Assembly: GCA_964370845.1 (NCBI GenBank)
Contig: CAYJLB010000079.1
Location: 1 to 8,195, forward strand
Origin: CAYJLB01 sp964370845
Lineage (GTDB): Bacteria; Bacillota; Clostridia; Oscillospirales; Ruminococcaceae
DNA length: 8,195 nucleotides
Direction of reading: 5' to 3'
Every line of letters starts with the position of its first letter. The first letter of the stretch is position 1. The translations under genes were made by a program, and so were the position numbers. Under the pieces are notes generated by a model. The model was not told the origin of the DNA and searched no databases. It saw nothing but the letters and a program-made list of their open reading frames with translations. Shown here piece by piece: positions 1-6,992 of the stretch.

Positions 1-1
1 G

Positions 2-388
2 CAATTACACGATAATCCAATGCCAAAAATTAATGATGATATTGAAAATTTGTGGGAGGAAATAATTTCTGACAAAAATCATCATATTATTGTTGGCTTT
101 AAGGACGATAAAATAATTTCTTCCTGTGTTTTGATAATTGTGCCGAATTTAACTCGAAATCAAAGACCCTATGCTTTGATTGAAAATGTTATAACTGATG
201 AAATGCATAGAAATAAAGGATATGCTTCAAAGATATTAAACTTTGCAAAAGATATTGCAGTTTCAAATGATTGTTATAAAATAATGTTGTTAACTGGAAG
301 CAAAAATGACAGCACAGTAGAGTTTTATCGAAAAAATGGATATAATTCTAACGATAAAACAGCATTTATTCAATGGATAAATAAATGA
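2..388 (+). CDS. GNAT-family N-acetyltransferase, 5' end missing
   Basis: The reading frame is open back to the left edge: six codons (reading QLHDNP) precede the first in-window ATG at base 20, and no ribosome binding site precedes that ATG. The true start is therefore probably outside the window. The 128 visible residues fit the C-terminal two thirds or more of a GCN5-related acetyltransferase, a family usually about 140-160 aa long. Counting from the ATG at 20, the acetyl-CoA pyrophosphate-binding loop is RNKGYA at residues 64-69, a form of the family's R/QxxGxG/A motif. It follows the beta-strand ENVITD and precedes helix ASKILNFAKDIA. The typical motif B end is present as EFYRKNGY at 101-108. 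The family transfers an acetyl group from acetyl-CoA to an amine; the substrate cannot be told from the sequence. The gene ends at TGA, 45 bases before the next gene on the same strand, and the two may be co-transcribed. Confidence 0.88.
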   Translation, partial: QLHDNPMPKINDDIENLWEEIISDKNHHIIVGFKDDKIISSCVLIIVPNLTRNQRPYALIENVITDEMHRNKGYASKILNFAKDIAVSNDCYKIMLLTGSKNDSTVEFYRKNGYNSNDKTAFIQWINK

Positions 389-416
389 AAGTTATAGCTT
401 TGAAATTTAGTTTAAC

Positions 417-424
417 AGGAGGAG
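417..424 (+). promoter_or_regulatory. Strong Shine-Dalgarno for the P-loop kinase-like gene
   Basis: AGGAGGAG lies nine bases before the ATG at 434, a near-perfect match to the anti-Shine-Dalgarno sequence of Firmicutes. It fixes the start of the following gene and suggests efficient translation. Confidence 0.8.
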
Positions 425-433
425 AAAATCGCG

Positions 434-973
434 ATGTCAATTATTCATATTTATGGTGCTTCAGGCTCAGGAACAACTACTTTAGCAAAAGCGATAAGTA
501 AAGAATATAATTATAAAATGTTAGATTCTGACGATTATTTTTGGATACATACCGACCCGCCTTTTTCAAAAAGAAGACCTCAAAATGAAAGAATTGAACT
601 AATGAAAAAGGATATAATCAATTCAAATAAAATTGTAATAAGTGGTAGTTTATGTGATTGGGGTGATGAATTAATTCCATCTTTTGACTTGGTAATTAGG
701 TTAAATACTCCTACTGATATAAGGATTGAAAGACTAAAGCAACGAGAATATAAAAAATTTGGCGATAGAATAACACCTGGTGGTGATATGTTTGACAATC
801 ATAGAGAGTTTTTATCTTGGGCTGCAAAATATGACTTAGGTGATGTGAGTATGCGAAGTAAACTTTTTCACGATGAGTGGCAAAAAAAGATTTTATCCAA
901 ACATATAATGTTAGACGGAACTTTAAAAATTGAATTGTTAATAGAACAAATAAAAAAATTATATTTATTATAA
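434..973 (+). CDS. Small P-loop NTPase / nucleoside-kinase-like protein
   Basis: A complete 179-aa protein with a P-loop at its very N-terminus: GASGSGTT at residues 8-15 follows a hydrophobic strand (IIHIY), the usual arrangement in adenylate, shikimate and related small kinases. An acidic DSDDYFW segment at 31-37 sits where such kinases bind their phosphate acceptor. A second buried strand, KIVISGS (66-72), and a third, FDLVIRLNTP (84-93), complete a Rossmann-like core. The Arg/Lys-rich stretch RIERLKQREYKKFG (97-110) resembles the helix and lid that close over ATP. The length is close to that of shikimate and adenylate kinases, but the lid is short and the sequence does not match classical Adk, so the substrate is unknown. 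Related proteins are generally labelled AAA family ATPase or adenylate-kinase-like. It is the last plus-strand gene before the convergent hairpin. Confidence 0.85.
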   Translation: MSIIHIYGASGSGTTTLAKAISKEYNYKMLDSDDYFWIHTDPPFSKRRPQNERIELMKKDIINSNKIVISGSLCDWGDELIPSFDLVIRLNTPTDIRIERLKQREYKKFGDRITPGGDMFDNHREFLSWAAKYDLGDVSMRSKLFHDEWQKKILSKHIMLDGTLKIELLIEQIKKLYLL

Positions 974-982
974 GCCAACAAA

Positions 983-1020
983 AAAGACTTCCAGTGATTT
1001 TATTCAAATTGGAAGTCTTT
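983..1020. terminator. Intergenic hairpin, probable bidirectional intrinsic terminator
   Basis: Ten perfect base pairs (AAAGACTTCC at 983-992 with GGAAGTCTTT at 1011-1020) extend to 13 with one G-U pair in the plus-strand RNA, around a 12-base A/T-rich loop. Read on the minus strand, the stem runs into TTTTTTGTT, a good U-tract, so it should end the long minus-strand operon. Read on the plus strand, the T-tract is only the last stem bases and then ATAATG, so termination of the kinase-like gene would be weaker. Its place between convergent genes fits a shared terminator. Confidence 0.75.
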
Positions 1021-1142
1021 ATAATGTTAAGTTAGTCTTGCAAAGGAAGGAAAAAAGTTTTACTAATGGAAGAAAACGACTCATAATCAGATGATTTACC
1101 TGCTACAAAAAATTGTTTTTTTATAAACATTAATTTTAGTAA

Positions 1143-1528
1143 TTATCCCATATATTCCATAAATATAAAACCCATATAAAATATTATCGCAGAGCTTAAA
1201 AGAATAAAAATATATTTTGAAAAATGCTTAATTTTAACAGCTGGAATAATTGATATTATACCTGATAGTATGCTAAATATAGACATTATATATCCATAAT
1301 CTGTATATGCATTATAGTGACCGATAGTAGTGCTTAGCCCTGCGAAAATAAAAAACGTTATTGATATAAAAAGAAAAACTAAATAAACAATTCTATAGAC
1401 TTTATCATTATCTTTTTTACAACTGGATGTAGTTGCTTATCTGTTTGTTGTTCAACTCTATTTCCGCATTTATCGCAAAAATAATTATCATCACTAATTT
1501 GATTTCCACATTTTGTACAAAATTTCAT
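1143..1528 (-). CDS. Zinc ribbon membrane protein in two frames (-1 shift at an A6G run)
   Basis: The zero frame starts at ATG 1528, four bases after AGAAGGGG. It gives a double-CxxC zinc ribbon (Cys4, Cys7, Cys18, Cys21; FCTKCG and FCDKCG) and stops after 49 codons. At codons 37-39 it reads GTA AAA AAG. Moving to the -1 frame there gives an 89-residue continuation, open to TAA at 1143-1145, that encodes three clear hydrophobic membrane segments: around RIVYLVFLFISITFFIFAG, YIMSIFSILSGIISIIPAV and YIFILLSSAIIFYMGFIF. The joined product would be 128 aa, zinc ribbon then three helices, a common layout for small zinc-ribbon membrane proteins. The -1 segment has no start codon of its own at its beginning, so it belongs to this gene. 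Either one A has been lost from a run of seven (mutation or assembly error) or the ribosome shifts frame there. It is the last gene of the minus-strand operon, 36 bases after its neighbour. Confidence 0.7.
1412..1418 (-). other. Frame-change point: A AAA AAG heptamer in the zinc ribbon gene
   Basis: On the minus strand the zero frame reads GTA AAA AAG, which is the X XXY YYZ slippery form also used for -1 frameshifting in E. coli dnaX. A -1 slip leads straight into the frame that encodes the membrane part. A short potential hairpin (CAACT, six-base loop, AGTTG) lies just upstream. I see no upstream Shine-Dalgarno-like stimulator and no strong downstream stem. Loss of one A from an original A7 run would create this same heptamer in the same phase, so the motif alone does not prove recoding. 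Confidence 0.5.
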
Positions 1529-1564
1529 ATAACCCCTTCTTTCAATTTATTTTATAAGTAATTA

Positions 1565-2063
1565 TTAATCATAACATACAGGACAAGGAGAAAATCCATT
1601 TTCGTCCATTTGCCCAATATTGTATATCCAAAATGAAGAATTATTAAAATCTACATCAGGACAAGTGTATTTATGATACAAATCGCTTCCGTCATTAGGA
1701 ATAATTCCTGAATATTCATCAAAAAAATTGATTTGTTTTTTATAGCTATTTTCTTGACTTTNNNNNNNNNNGCACTTCTGTTCTTAAACCTGTCACTTGA
1801 CTTCTATAATGAGAAATAGAAGAATTACAACTCATCGAATATAGCAATGAAATCACTGCTATAATAGCAAATAGAATTAATAATAATCTTATCTTTGTTT
1901 TGCTTTTATTCAAGTTAGAAATAGTTTGATTTTTAGAAACTATTTGTTTTTCTAAATCCTCGATTTTTTTATTTGTATCCAATGATTTTCTTACATTATT
2001 ACCGCAACTAGGACAAAATAAAACGCCTTCGTTTAATTTTATTCCACAAGAATTACAAGTCAT
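1565..2063 (-). CDS. Zinc ribbon, coiled coil and membrane anchor protein with YHxxxC...PCxxC tail (interrupted by assembly gap)
   Basis: The start ATG at 2063 lies six bases after AAGGTGA. Before the gap 97 residues are readable: a zinc ribbon with Cys3, Cys6, Cys17 and Cys20, a charged heptad-like stretch (KIEDLEKQIVSKNQTISNLN, about 33-52) likely to form a coiled coil, and one membrane helix (about 58-77, LLLILFAIIAVISLLY). After the ten Ns a different frame is open for 64 codons from 1759 to the TAA at 1565-1567. It contains DLYHKYTCPD and, about 25 residues on, NGFSPCPVC. This resembles the YHxxxC...GYxPCxxC Cys/His tail found at the C-terminus of many bacterial secreted or membrane proteins. 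An apparent stop near 1746 arises only by reading through the Ns in the wrong frame. The natural protein should be about 165 aa or somewhat more. The tail probably lies on the other side of the membrane from the zinc ribbon. It follows dynamin B by 29 bases. Confidence 0.75.
1762..1771. other. Assembly gap (ten Ns)
   Basis: Ten unknown bases lie inside the zinc ribbon/coiled coil gene. The coding frames on the two sides do not agree if the gap is taken as ten bases, so the true gap length is different, or a frameshift is hidden in or beside it. Confidence 0.97.
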
Positions 2064-2092
2064 ACTCTTTCACCTTTTTCTATTTACCAATT

Positions 2093-3877
2093 TTACTCGT
2101 AATAAACGTCATAATATTTTTCTAAAACTTTGCTTAGGTCAGTTAATTCATTTACTGTTTCATTTAAATAGTTAATTGCATCTTCTGATTTAATTTTATT
2201 TTCTTCTAAAAGAATTTTTGCTTGATTTATAGCATTTGAAGATTTATCTAGTTGGTCCTCATAAAAATTACGCAAAGAAATTTCCGTATTTTTTTGCATA
2301 CCCTTATAAATGTTTTTTAACTCATTTTGAATTTCATCTTCAATATTGCTAAAGTTAGCAAGTAATGGTTCTAAAAAATCCTTTTGTTTATTACCGAGTT
2401 GTTTTTGTCTAAAAAACCCAGCAATCGTCTTTCCTATTAAAGAAATTGCACCAAGATTTAATAAATTTGTCATAATAACTTCGGTAGCAAAAACTGCTGT
2501 ATCAGCACCTGTCCAGCTTATATCGACAATATTATCGGCAATTTTACTTTGAAAACTTCCAACAGAAGGGGAGGATATATTTAAGATTTTTTTCGCGGTT
2601 TCTTTCATTGTTTCAGTTAACTGTTTTTTGTGTTCGGTAACACAAGCGATAATTGCAGCCTTAATTTTTTCTAACATAAAAAATTGAAAATGCTTTTGTA
2701 AAACATTTGCGGAAACATTATTTTGAAGGCTTGCAATCTCTCCTTTTAATTTTTTCAAGAAACTATACATCCACTCACGAGCTTCATTTTCCATTTCGTC
2801 TATTTCAAGATTTATATAAGAAATTTCTTTTTCAATATTATTTATGAGGTCAATATTCCCTTTGCTATACTGTTTTTCAATATTTTCAAATTCACTGGTG
2901 CTTGAAGATAAAACTTTATTCATAATCCCTATTAAATCAAGGATTTCTTTAATCATAAAATTTGCTGTGTTTGCAATTCTATAAGTTCTTATAACATCTT
3001 TTTGGAGAATTATGTCATTATTTAATGAGGAGCGAAGATATTCAAATTTTTCTTCTAAATAATCTTTAATCTCTAAAGAAGGGCGTTTATTTTCTGAAAT
3101 TCGGCAATATTCATCAAGAGCACTGACAGGATAAACACTAGCATTTAAATCGATGTCAATAATGGCTTCTTGAGTTCTTTTAATTAGTTTTTCAATATCT
3201 TCTATTTCTTCAATTGTATCAATCATATTTAAAACTACAAAAAAGCGGGAAAAATTTTGTGGCAAAGCCGCTGTAAACAAAAATTGCTTTTCAGTCATTG
3301 AAATTGGGGACCTTGCTGAAACTACATATATAATCGCATCAGCAAAAAGCAAATATTTTGCAACTTGTTCATCAAATTTCATAAAAATATCGCCAATTCC
3401 AGGGGTGTCGGTTATGGAAATATCTTTTAATAAAGGGTTATCCGACTCTATTTCAATATATTCAATCTCAGAAGGCAATTCTCTTATTATTTCTTCTAAT
3501 TTATTTCGGTTTAGCTCCTCAAGATTAATTTTTGCAACTTTTCCATTTTTAAGTTTAGCAAATGCTTTATTATTTTCACCATATTTTATTTTGTTTATTG
3601 TTACCGTTTCTGACAAAGCATTTGTTGGCACTGTGTATTTCCCAAGAAGTGCATTGATAAAAGTTGATTTCCCTCTTTTAAAATCGCCAATAACAACTAT
3701 ATTAAAAGGCTCATTTATCCTCGATTGTAACAATATTTCCCATTCTTTTATTTTCTTAATTTCATCGCCCATAATGGCTTTAAAAGTTTTATCACTTCTT
3801 ATTTGTCTGATTTCATTAATGACATTTTCAATATCAACTGAAAATCCATCAGTATTCGTCATAACACGTTCGTCCAT
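2093..3877 (-). CDS. Dynamin-like GTPase B
   Basis: A 594-aa bacterial dynamin-family GTPase. Start choice: the frame is open 14 codons further up, but the ATG at 3877 follows AGGTGAG and overlaps the stop of the protease gene as TAATG, so the shorter form is preferred. The GTPase core shows the P-loop GDFKRGKST (64-72), switch-I threonines in SETVT (89-93), DTPG (157-160) after a hydrophobic strand, and NMID (217-220) in the place of the usual T/NKxD, lacking the lysine. Long helices (about 300-430) fit the stalk or neck, then a hydrophobic stretch at 458-489 (AVFATEVIMTNLLNLGAISLIG) fits the membrane-contacting paddle, followed by further helices (about 500-590). Such proteins assemble on membranes and remodel or fuse them using GTP. 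It is shorter than dynamin A, with a simpler hydrophobic part, and is probably its partner. It follows the M48 protease gene with translational coupling. Confidence 0.9.
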   Translation of the reverse strand: MDERVMTNTDGFSVDIENVINEIRQIRSDKTFKAIMGDEIKKIKEWEILLQSRINEPFNIVVIGDFKRGKSTFINALLGKYTVPTNALSETVTINKIKYGENNKAFAKLKNGKVAKINLEELNRNKLEEIIRELPSEIEYIEIESDNPLLKDISITDTPGIGDIFMKFDEQVAKYLLFADAIIYVVSARSPISMTEKQFLFTAALPQNFSRFFVVLNMIDTIEEIEDIEKLIKRTQEAIIDIDLNASVYPVSALDEYCRISENKRPSLEIKDYLEEKFEYLRSSLNNDIILQKDVIRTYRIANTANFMIKEILDLIGIMNKVLSSSTSEFENIEKQYSKGNIDLINNIEKEISYINLEIDEMENEAREWMYSFLKKLKGEIASLQNNVSANVLQKHFQFFMLEKIKAAIIACVTEHKKQLTETMKETAKKILNISSPSVGSFQSKIADNIVDISWTGADTAVFATEVIMTNLLNLGAISLIGKTIAGFFRQKQLGNKQKDFLEPLLANFSNIEDEIQNELKNIYKGMQKNTEISLRNFYEDQLDKSSNAINQAKILLEENKIKSEDAINYLNETVNELTDLSKVLEKYYDVYYE

Positions 3878-3887
3878 TATCTCACCT
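3877..3887 (-). promoter_or_regulatory. Coupled start: AGGTGAG and TAATG overlap
   Basis: The Shine-Dalgarno AGGTGAG (3881-3887) of dynamin B lies inside the last codons of the M48 gene. The protease stop TAA (3877-3879) shares one base with the ATG of dynamin B (3875-3877). This is a classic translational coupling arrangement and suggests the two proteins are made in related amounts. It decides the dynamin B start against the longer open frame. Confidence 0.8.
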
Positions 3888-4836
3888 CGCTTTTTACGAC
3901 ACCAACATATTTTTGGCATCTCATATCAAGCTCTTGTTTATTTAATAAATCCATATCAGGATTTTTCCATTCAGGACGCCATTTATATAAAAGCTCACTA
4001 TTTTTAAATTCTAGTGCGGCGAGTGCTCTGCGGTGTGAGGTTGGGTGAGTGCTAGCGAGTTCTAAAAATCTAACAGGTGTTTTTCTCAAAGAATCATATT
4101 GCTTTAATGCTTGCTCAATACTTGCTTCTTGTGCATCAAGCATTCCACCATGCAAAAATTTTATATGTGATGTCACTTCATCCATTGGGTCATCTGAACA
4201 AATCATTCCTGCTCTGTCGCAAGTTATTTCAGCGGCACGGCTCCAACTTAAAATCATAAGTTGAAGGGGATAAGAAAGTAATGATAAAATTTGTGAAACA
4301 ATAGGGATATTTCCAAGGCCTTGATTAATTATAGTTTCAGCTGCGATATTATAAATTCCGTGATTATTATGTATATGACCGCATTCGTGACCTATAACCG
4401 CCTTTAATTCTCCTTCAGTAAAACGTTCAATAAGTGAAGAATTAATTATAATTATTGGGTCCTCATCTTCGATTGCATAAGTATAAGCATTTAAAATTGA
4501 TATTTCAGGTTTTATGTAAACGGTTGGAATTCCAATCCCTAATCTGTCCGCACATTCGACTGCCATATCATATATGTGCGAATATTGCATAGAACTAACT
4601 TTAAGTCCAGTCATATTAATTTCTTGTCGTGCACGAGGGACAATAGTGTTTGTCAAAGCTTTAAAAAAGCGGTAAACACCAGGAGTTGCATTGATTTTTT
4701 GTCTTGCTATATGATCTAATGCAAAAGAATAATCAGGAATTCCATTTTCTAAGTGATTAGCATATTTTTTTTGACGATTTAAAATATAATTATTAAAACT
4801 AATATCAATATCTTGTGTTGGGTTGATTTTTATCAT
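3877..4836 (-). CDS. M48-family zinc metallopeptidase
   Basis: A complete 319-aa protein starting at ATG 4836, ten bases after GGGAG. The zinc site of the M48 (Ste24/HtpX/OMA1) family is clear: HECGH at 150-154 within AVIGHECGHIHNNHG, the third ligand Glu203 in SRAAEITCDRAG (199-210), and the family's C-terminal STHP with following arginines (262-270). The conserved pre-catalytic strand with asparagine is present as ISILNAYTY (112-120). Unlike HtpX there are no clear N-terminal membrane helices. The only long hydrophobic stretch is IPIVSQILSLLSYPLQLMIL (177-196), just after the active site, so the enzyme is probably cytosolic or peripherally membrane-bound. M48 enzymes cleave membrane or membrane-associated proteins in quality control or processing. 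Its place between two dynamin genes, overlapping one, suggests that a dynamin or a zinc ribbon membrane partner is its target; that is inference. Confidence 0.92.
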   Translation of the reverse strand: MIKINPTQDIDISFNNYILNRQKKYANHLENGIPDYSFALDHIARQKINATPGVYRFFKALTNTIVPRARQEINMTGLKVSSMQYSHIYDMAVECADRLGIGIPTVYIKPEISILNAYTYAIEDEDPIIIINSSLIERFTEGELKAVIGHECGHIHNNHGIYNIAAETIINQGLGNIPIVSQILSLLSYPLQLMILSWSRAAEITCDRAGMICSDDPMDEVTSHIKFLHGGMLDAQEASIEQALKQYDSLRKTPVRFLELASTHPTSHRRALAALEFKNSELLYKWRPEWKNPDMDLLNKQELDMRCQKYVGVVKSEVR

Positions 4837-4890
4837 AAATGCAACACTCCCTTTTTTATAATGAGAATTTTAAGATAGTAAAAAATCCAT

Positions 4891-4910
4891 AAAAAGTGAT
4901 TACAACCACT
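4891..4910 (-). terminator. Weak hairpin after dynamin A, possible attenuator
   Basis: Directly after the dynamin A stop, the minus strand reads AGTGG, a six-base loop, TCACT and then TTTT. The stem is five pairs with one G-U, much weaker than the hairpin at 983-1020. It could lower transcription into the protease/dynamin B half of the operon, or be chance. The remaining bases up to the M48 start are A/T-rich, with only a poor promoter-like TTTACT and TATAAA pair. Confidence 0.25.
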
Positions 4911-6959
4911 CTATTTACCTTCAATAACCATTGAAATTCTATCATTTACAGCGTTTGCTCGTTTACATATTTCATCAAGTCCGCTCACAATGTTATTTAA
5001 CTCAGATTTTTCTTGTTCACTCATAGTTGAGGTTTGTGAATGCTCTACTTTAAGTTGAGTCAACTGATTTTGAGTATCATTTAAAATCCCTTCAGTTTCT
5101 TCATTAATTTTTTGTTTTAAAGCATCAAATGCAGTTTGAACTTGCTCTCTTACTGTATAAGAAAAATTGCTTTCTGCTTTCATTTTTATTAACTCTGAAG
5201 AAATAGCTTCGGAAAATGACTTTTTATATTTATCAATTTTATCTTGAGAAAAAGCTTTACTCAAAGCCCATTTCCCTGTAAAAGTTCCAACTAAAGCTGC
5301 ACCAATTCCCACCACTATAACAACAGGCAAAGTGATAGGAACAGCGATTGCTCCGACAAGCAATCCAAGTCCGTATGCTGAACCCATAGTCGCCGCAAAT
5401 CCAGTCGCTCCACCTAATAAAGCACCTTTCCAACCTGCTTGTTTATATCCAGAATAAACACTTCCAAGACCGAAGAAATAATTTCCTATTGTCGCAATCG
5501 TAAGATCAGCACCGCTAACAGATTTTGAATTTCCACTTACGAATAAATTTTGAATTTTTTCAGTTGCTTTAAAAAAATAACTTTCAAAATCAGCCAAACG
5601 TTCAGCTTCATTTTCAAGAGAGTTGTTAATTTTGTCTTGAATTTGCTCTGTAATTAATTGTGCACGCATAGTGATAGCCTTGCTTACCTTTTTTGACAAC
5701 ATTTCATTTGTTGATTCCGCTGAAGTTCCTTTGATGTCAGTAGCCGCAATGTAAGTTTCCATAACAACTTCCTGAGCCGCTTTTTCTAAACTAGGCCAAT
5801 AAGATTCAATGATTGGAATTAATTCATCATAAACTTTTTGTGCTGAAGAATTAATTATGTTCAATTCTTCTTTTCTTTTTAAGCGAATATTTTCTATTTC
5901 TTTAAAAGCTTCATTATATTTTGCATTAAATTCACTAGCTTCCATATTTAAAGCATTTTGACGCAATTCAATTGCTTTTAAAATTTCAATAGATGAGCTA
6001 AGAATTCTTGAAGTTGGTGCACTTAACATAATCGCACCTCTATCCTCTGTTAAAAATCTTTCTAATTCTTTTTCAAAAGTAGGGAAACAAGAGCGTTCAA
6101 GCAATTCATTATCATCTTTTATTTTAGCTTTTAAAGCTTGTTTTGCTGAAAGACCGTAGACTTTGATTTTTCCAAGTTTTCTTTTATATACTTTAAACTC
6201 TTCAGATTCTTCCCCAAAAGTTTTAGCAGCTTTTTTAAGAACGTGTTGTTCAATTCTTGTTGAAATATTGTTTAAAACACGGTCTACATCATCTTCATCA
6301 AGTAAATCTATCCCTGTTACAACAAACATTACACGCCCTAAATCACTTGTGATAATTTTGCTTTCTAAAAACTCTCTTTCTGATTCTGAAAATGGAGATT
6401 GTGCCATAATCACCATAAGCGCCGCATCAATTTGTGGAACAATAGACATAGTAACAGCAGTCATATTTTCATCATCATTAAGCCCAGGAGTGTCAATAAT
6501 ATCAATATTATTTTTACAAAATCCAACTGGATAGTGAACTATCGCCTCGGCAACAGTTTTTGACATTTGTTCTGATTCATCGGTGAGTTTTGTTACATAA
6601 GAATTAAGTTGGTCGATATCAACTTTTTCTTGTCGCTCATCTTTAAATTTTATATGGACATATTTTTCAATATCATATGTAATTCTGTTAAGGGTCGCAG
6701 TTGTAGGAAGAACGTCCATTGGCAACACACTTTTTCCGAGTAAGGCATTGATTAATGTACTTTTTCCTCGTTTAAATTCACCTATTATCGCAATGTCAAA
6801 ATGTTCTTCTTTTAATTTTTTTAATGCTTTTTCAATTGACTCAACATTTCCGTCAAGTTTAAGCTTTAAACTATAATTTTGAAGAGTAGTTAAATCAGTT
6901 GATAAATCCATCACCATTTGTTTATAGGTAGTAAAATTTCCAAATTCAGCATTATTCAT
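4911..6959 (-). CDS. Dynamin-like GTPase A
   Basis: A 682-aa bacterial dynamin-family protein. The frame could begin at a TTG five codons earlier, but that TTG lies in the Shine-Dalgarno itself; GGAGG at 6968-6972 sits eight bases before the ATG at 6959, which is the likely start. GTPase motifs: P-loop GEFKRGKST (60-68), switch-I threonines PTTAT (85-89), DTPG (156-159), and TGID (215-218) in place of TKxD. Long helical regions follow (about 320-475). A Gly/Ala-rich hydrophobic region at about 485-565 holds two segments (ATIGNYFFGLGS... and LLVGAIAVPITLPVVIVVGIG) that would insert in or cross the membrane, as in bacterial dynamins' paddle or transmembrane region. A charged C-terminal helical part (about 575-680) fits the stalk. 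The protein probably binds, tubulates or fuses membranes in a GTP-dependent way with dynamin B. The upstream zinc ribbon/PH gene ends 33 bases before this start. Confidence 0.92.
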   Translation of the reverse strand: MNNAEFGNFTTYKQMVMDLSTDLTTLQNYSLKLKLDGNVESIEKALKKLKEEHFDIAIIGEFKRGKSTLINALLGKSVLPMDVLPTTATLNRITYDIEKYVHIKFKDERQEKVDIDQLNSYVTKLTDESEQMSKTVAEAIVHYPVGFCKNNIDIIDTPGLNDDENMTAVTMSIVPQIDAALMVIMAQSPFSESEREFLESKIITSDLGRVMFVVTGIDLLDEDDVDRVLNNISTRIEQHVLKKAAKTFGEESEEFKVYKRKLGKIKVYGLSAKQALKAKIKDDNELLERSCFPTFEKELERFLTEDRGAIMLSAPTSRILSSSIEILKAIELRQNALNMEASEFNAKYNEAFKEIENIRLKRKEELNIINSSAQKVYDELIPIIESYWPSLEKAAQEVVMETYIAATDIKGTSAESTNEMLSKKVSKAITMRAQLITEQIQDKINNSLENEAERLADFESYFFKATEKIQNLFVSGNSKSVSGADLTIATIGNYFFGLGSVYSGYKQAGWKGALLGGATGFAATMGSAYGLGLLVGAIAVPITLPVVIVVGIGAALVGTFTGKWALSKAFSQDKIDKYKKSFSEAISSELIKMKAESNFSYTVREQVQTAFDALKQKINEETEGILNDTQNQLTQLKVEHSQTSTMSEQEKSELNNIVSGLDEICKRANAVNDRISMVIEGK

Positions 6960-6967
6960 AGTTTTGA

Positions 6968-6972
6968 CCTCC
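6968..6972 (-). promoter_or_regulatory. Shine-Dalgarno deciding the dynamin A start
   Basis: GGAGG with eight bases to the ATG at 6959 supports that start over the in-frame TTG at 6974, which overlaps this site and has no ribosome binding site of its own. Confidence 0.75.
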
Positions 6973-6992
6973 AAGAGTTTTTTGATAAAATA

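Noticed and set aside
711..1007. A minus-strand open frame of 98 codons opposite the kinase-like gene.
   Set aside because: It is a shadow of the well-supported P-loop gene and runs through the intergenic terminator hairpin.
1105..1124. An A/T-only inverted repeat (A run, TTG, T run) near the 3' end of the minus-strand operon.
   Set aside because: The stem would consist only of A-T pairs, too weak for a terminator; the G/C-containing hairpin at 983-1020 is far better.
1746..2063. A 105-codon version of the coiled-coil zinc ribbon gene ending soon after the Ns.
   Set aside because: The stop is reached only by reading the ten placeholder bases as real. The next frame continues for 64 codons with conserved-looking Cys and His residues.
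3405..4007. A 200-codon plus-strand open frame opposite dynamin B and the protease gene end.
   Set aside because: It is antisense to clear GTPase and M48 coding sequence, spans two real genes, and shows only the hydrophobic composition expected from reversed A/T-rich codons.
6163..6534. A plus-strand open frame of 123 codons opposite dynamin A.
   Set aside because: It lies over the conserved GTPase core on the other strand, is Ser/Ile-rich with no motif, and has no ribosome binding site of note.
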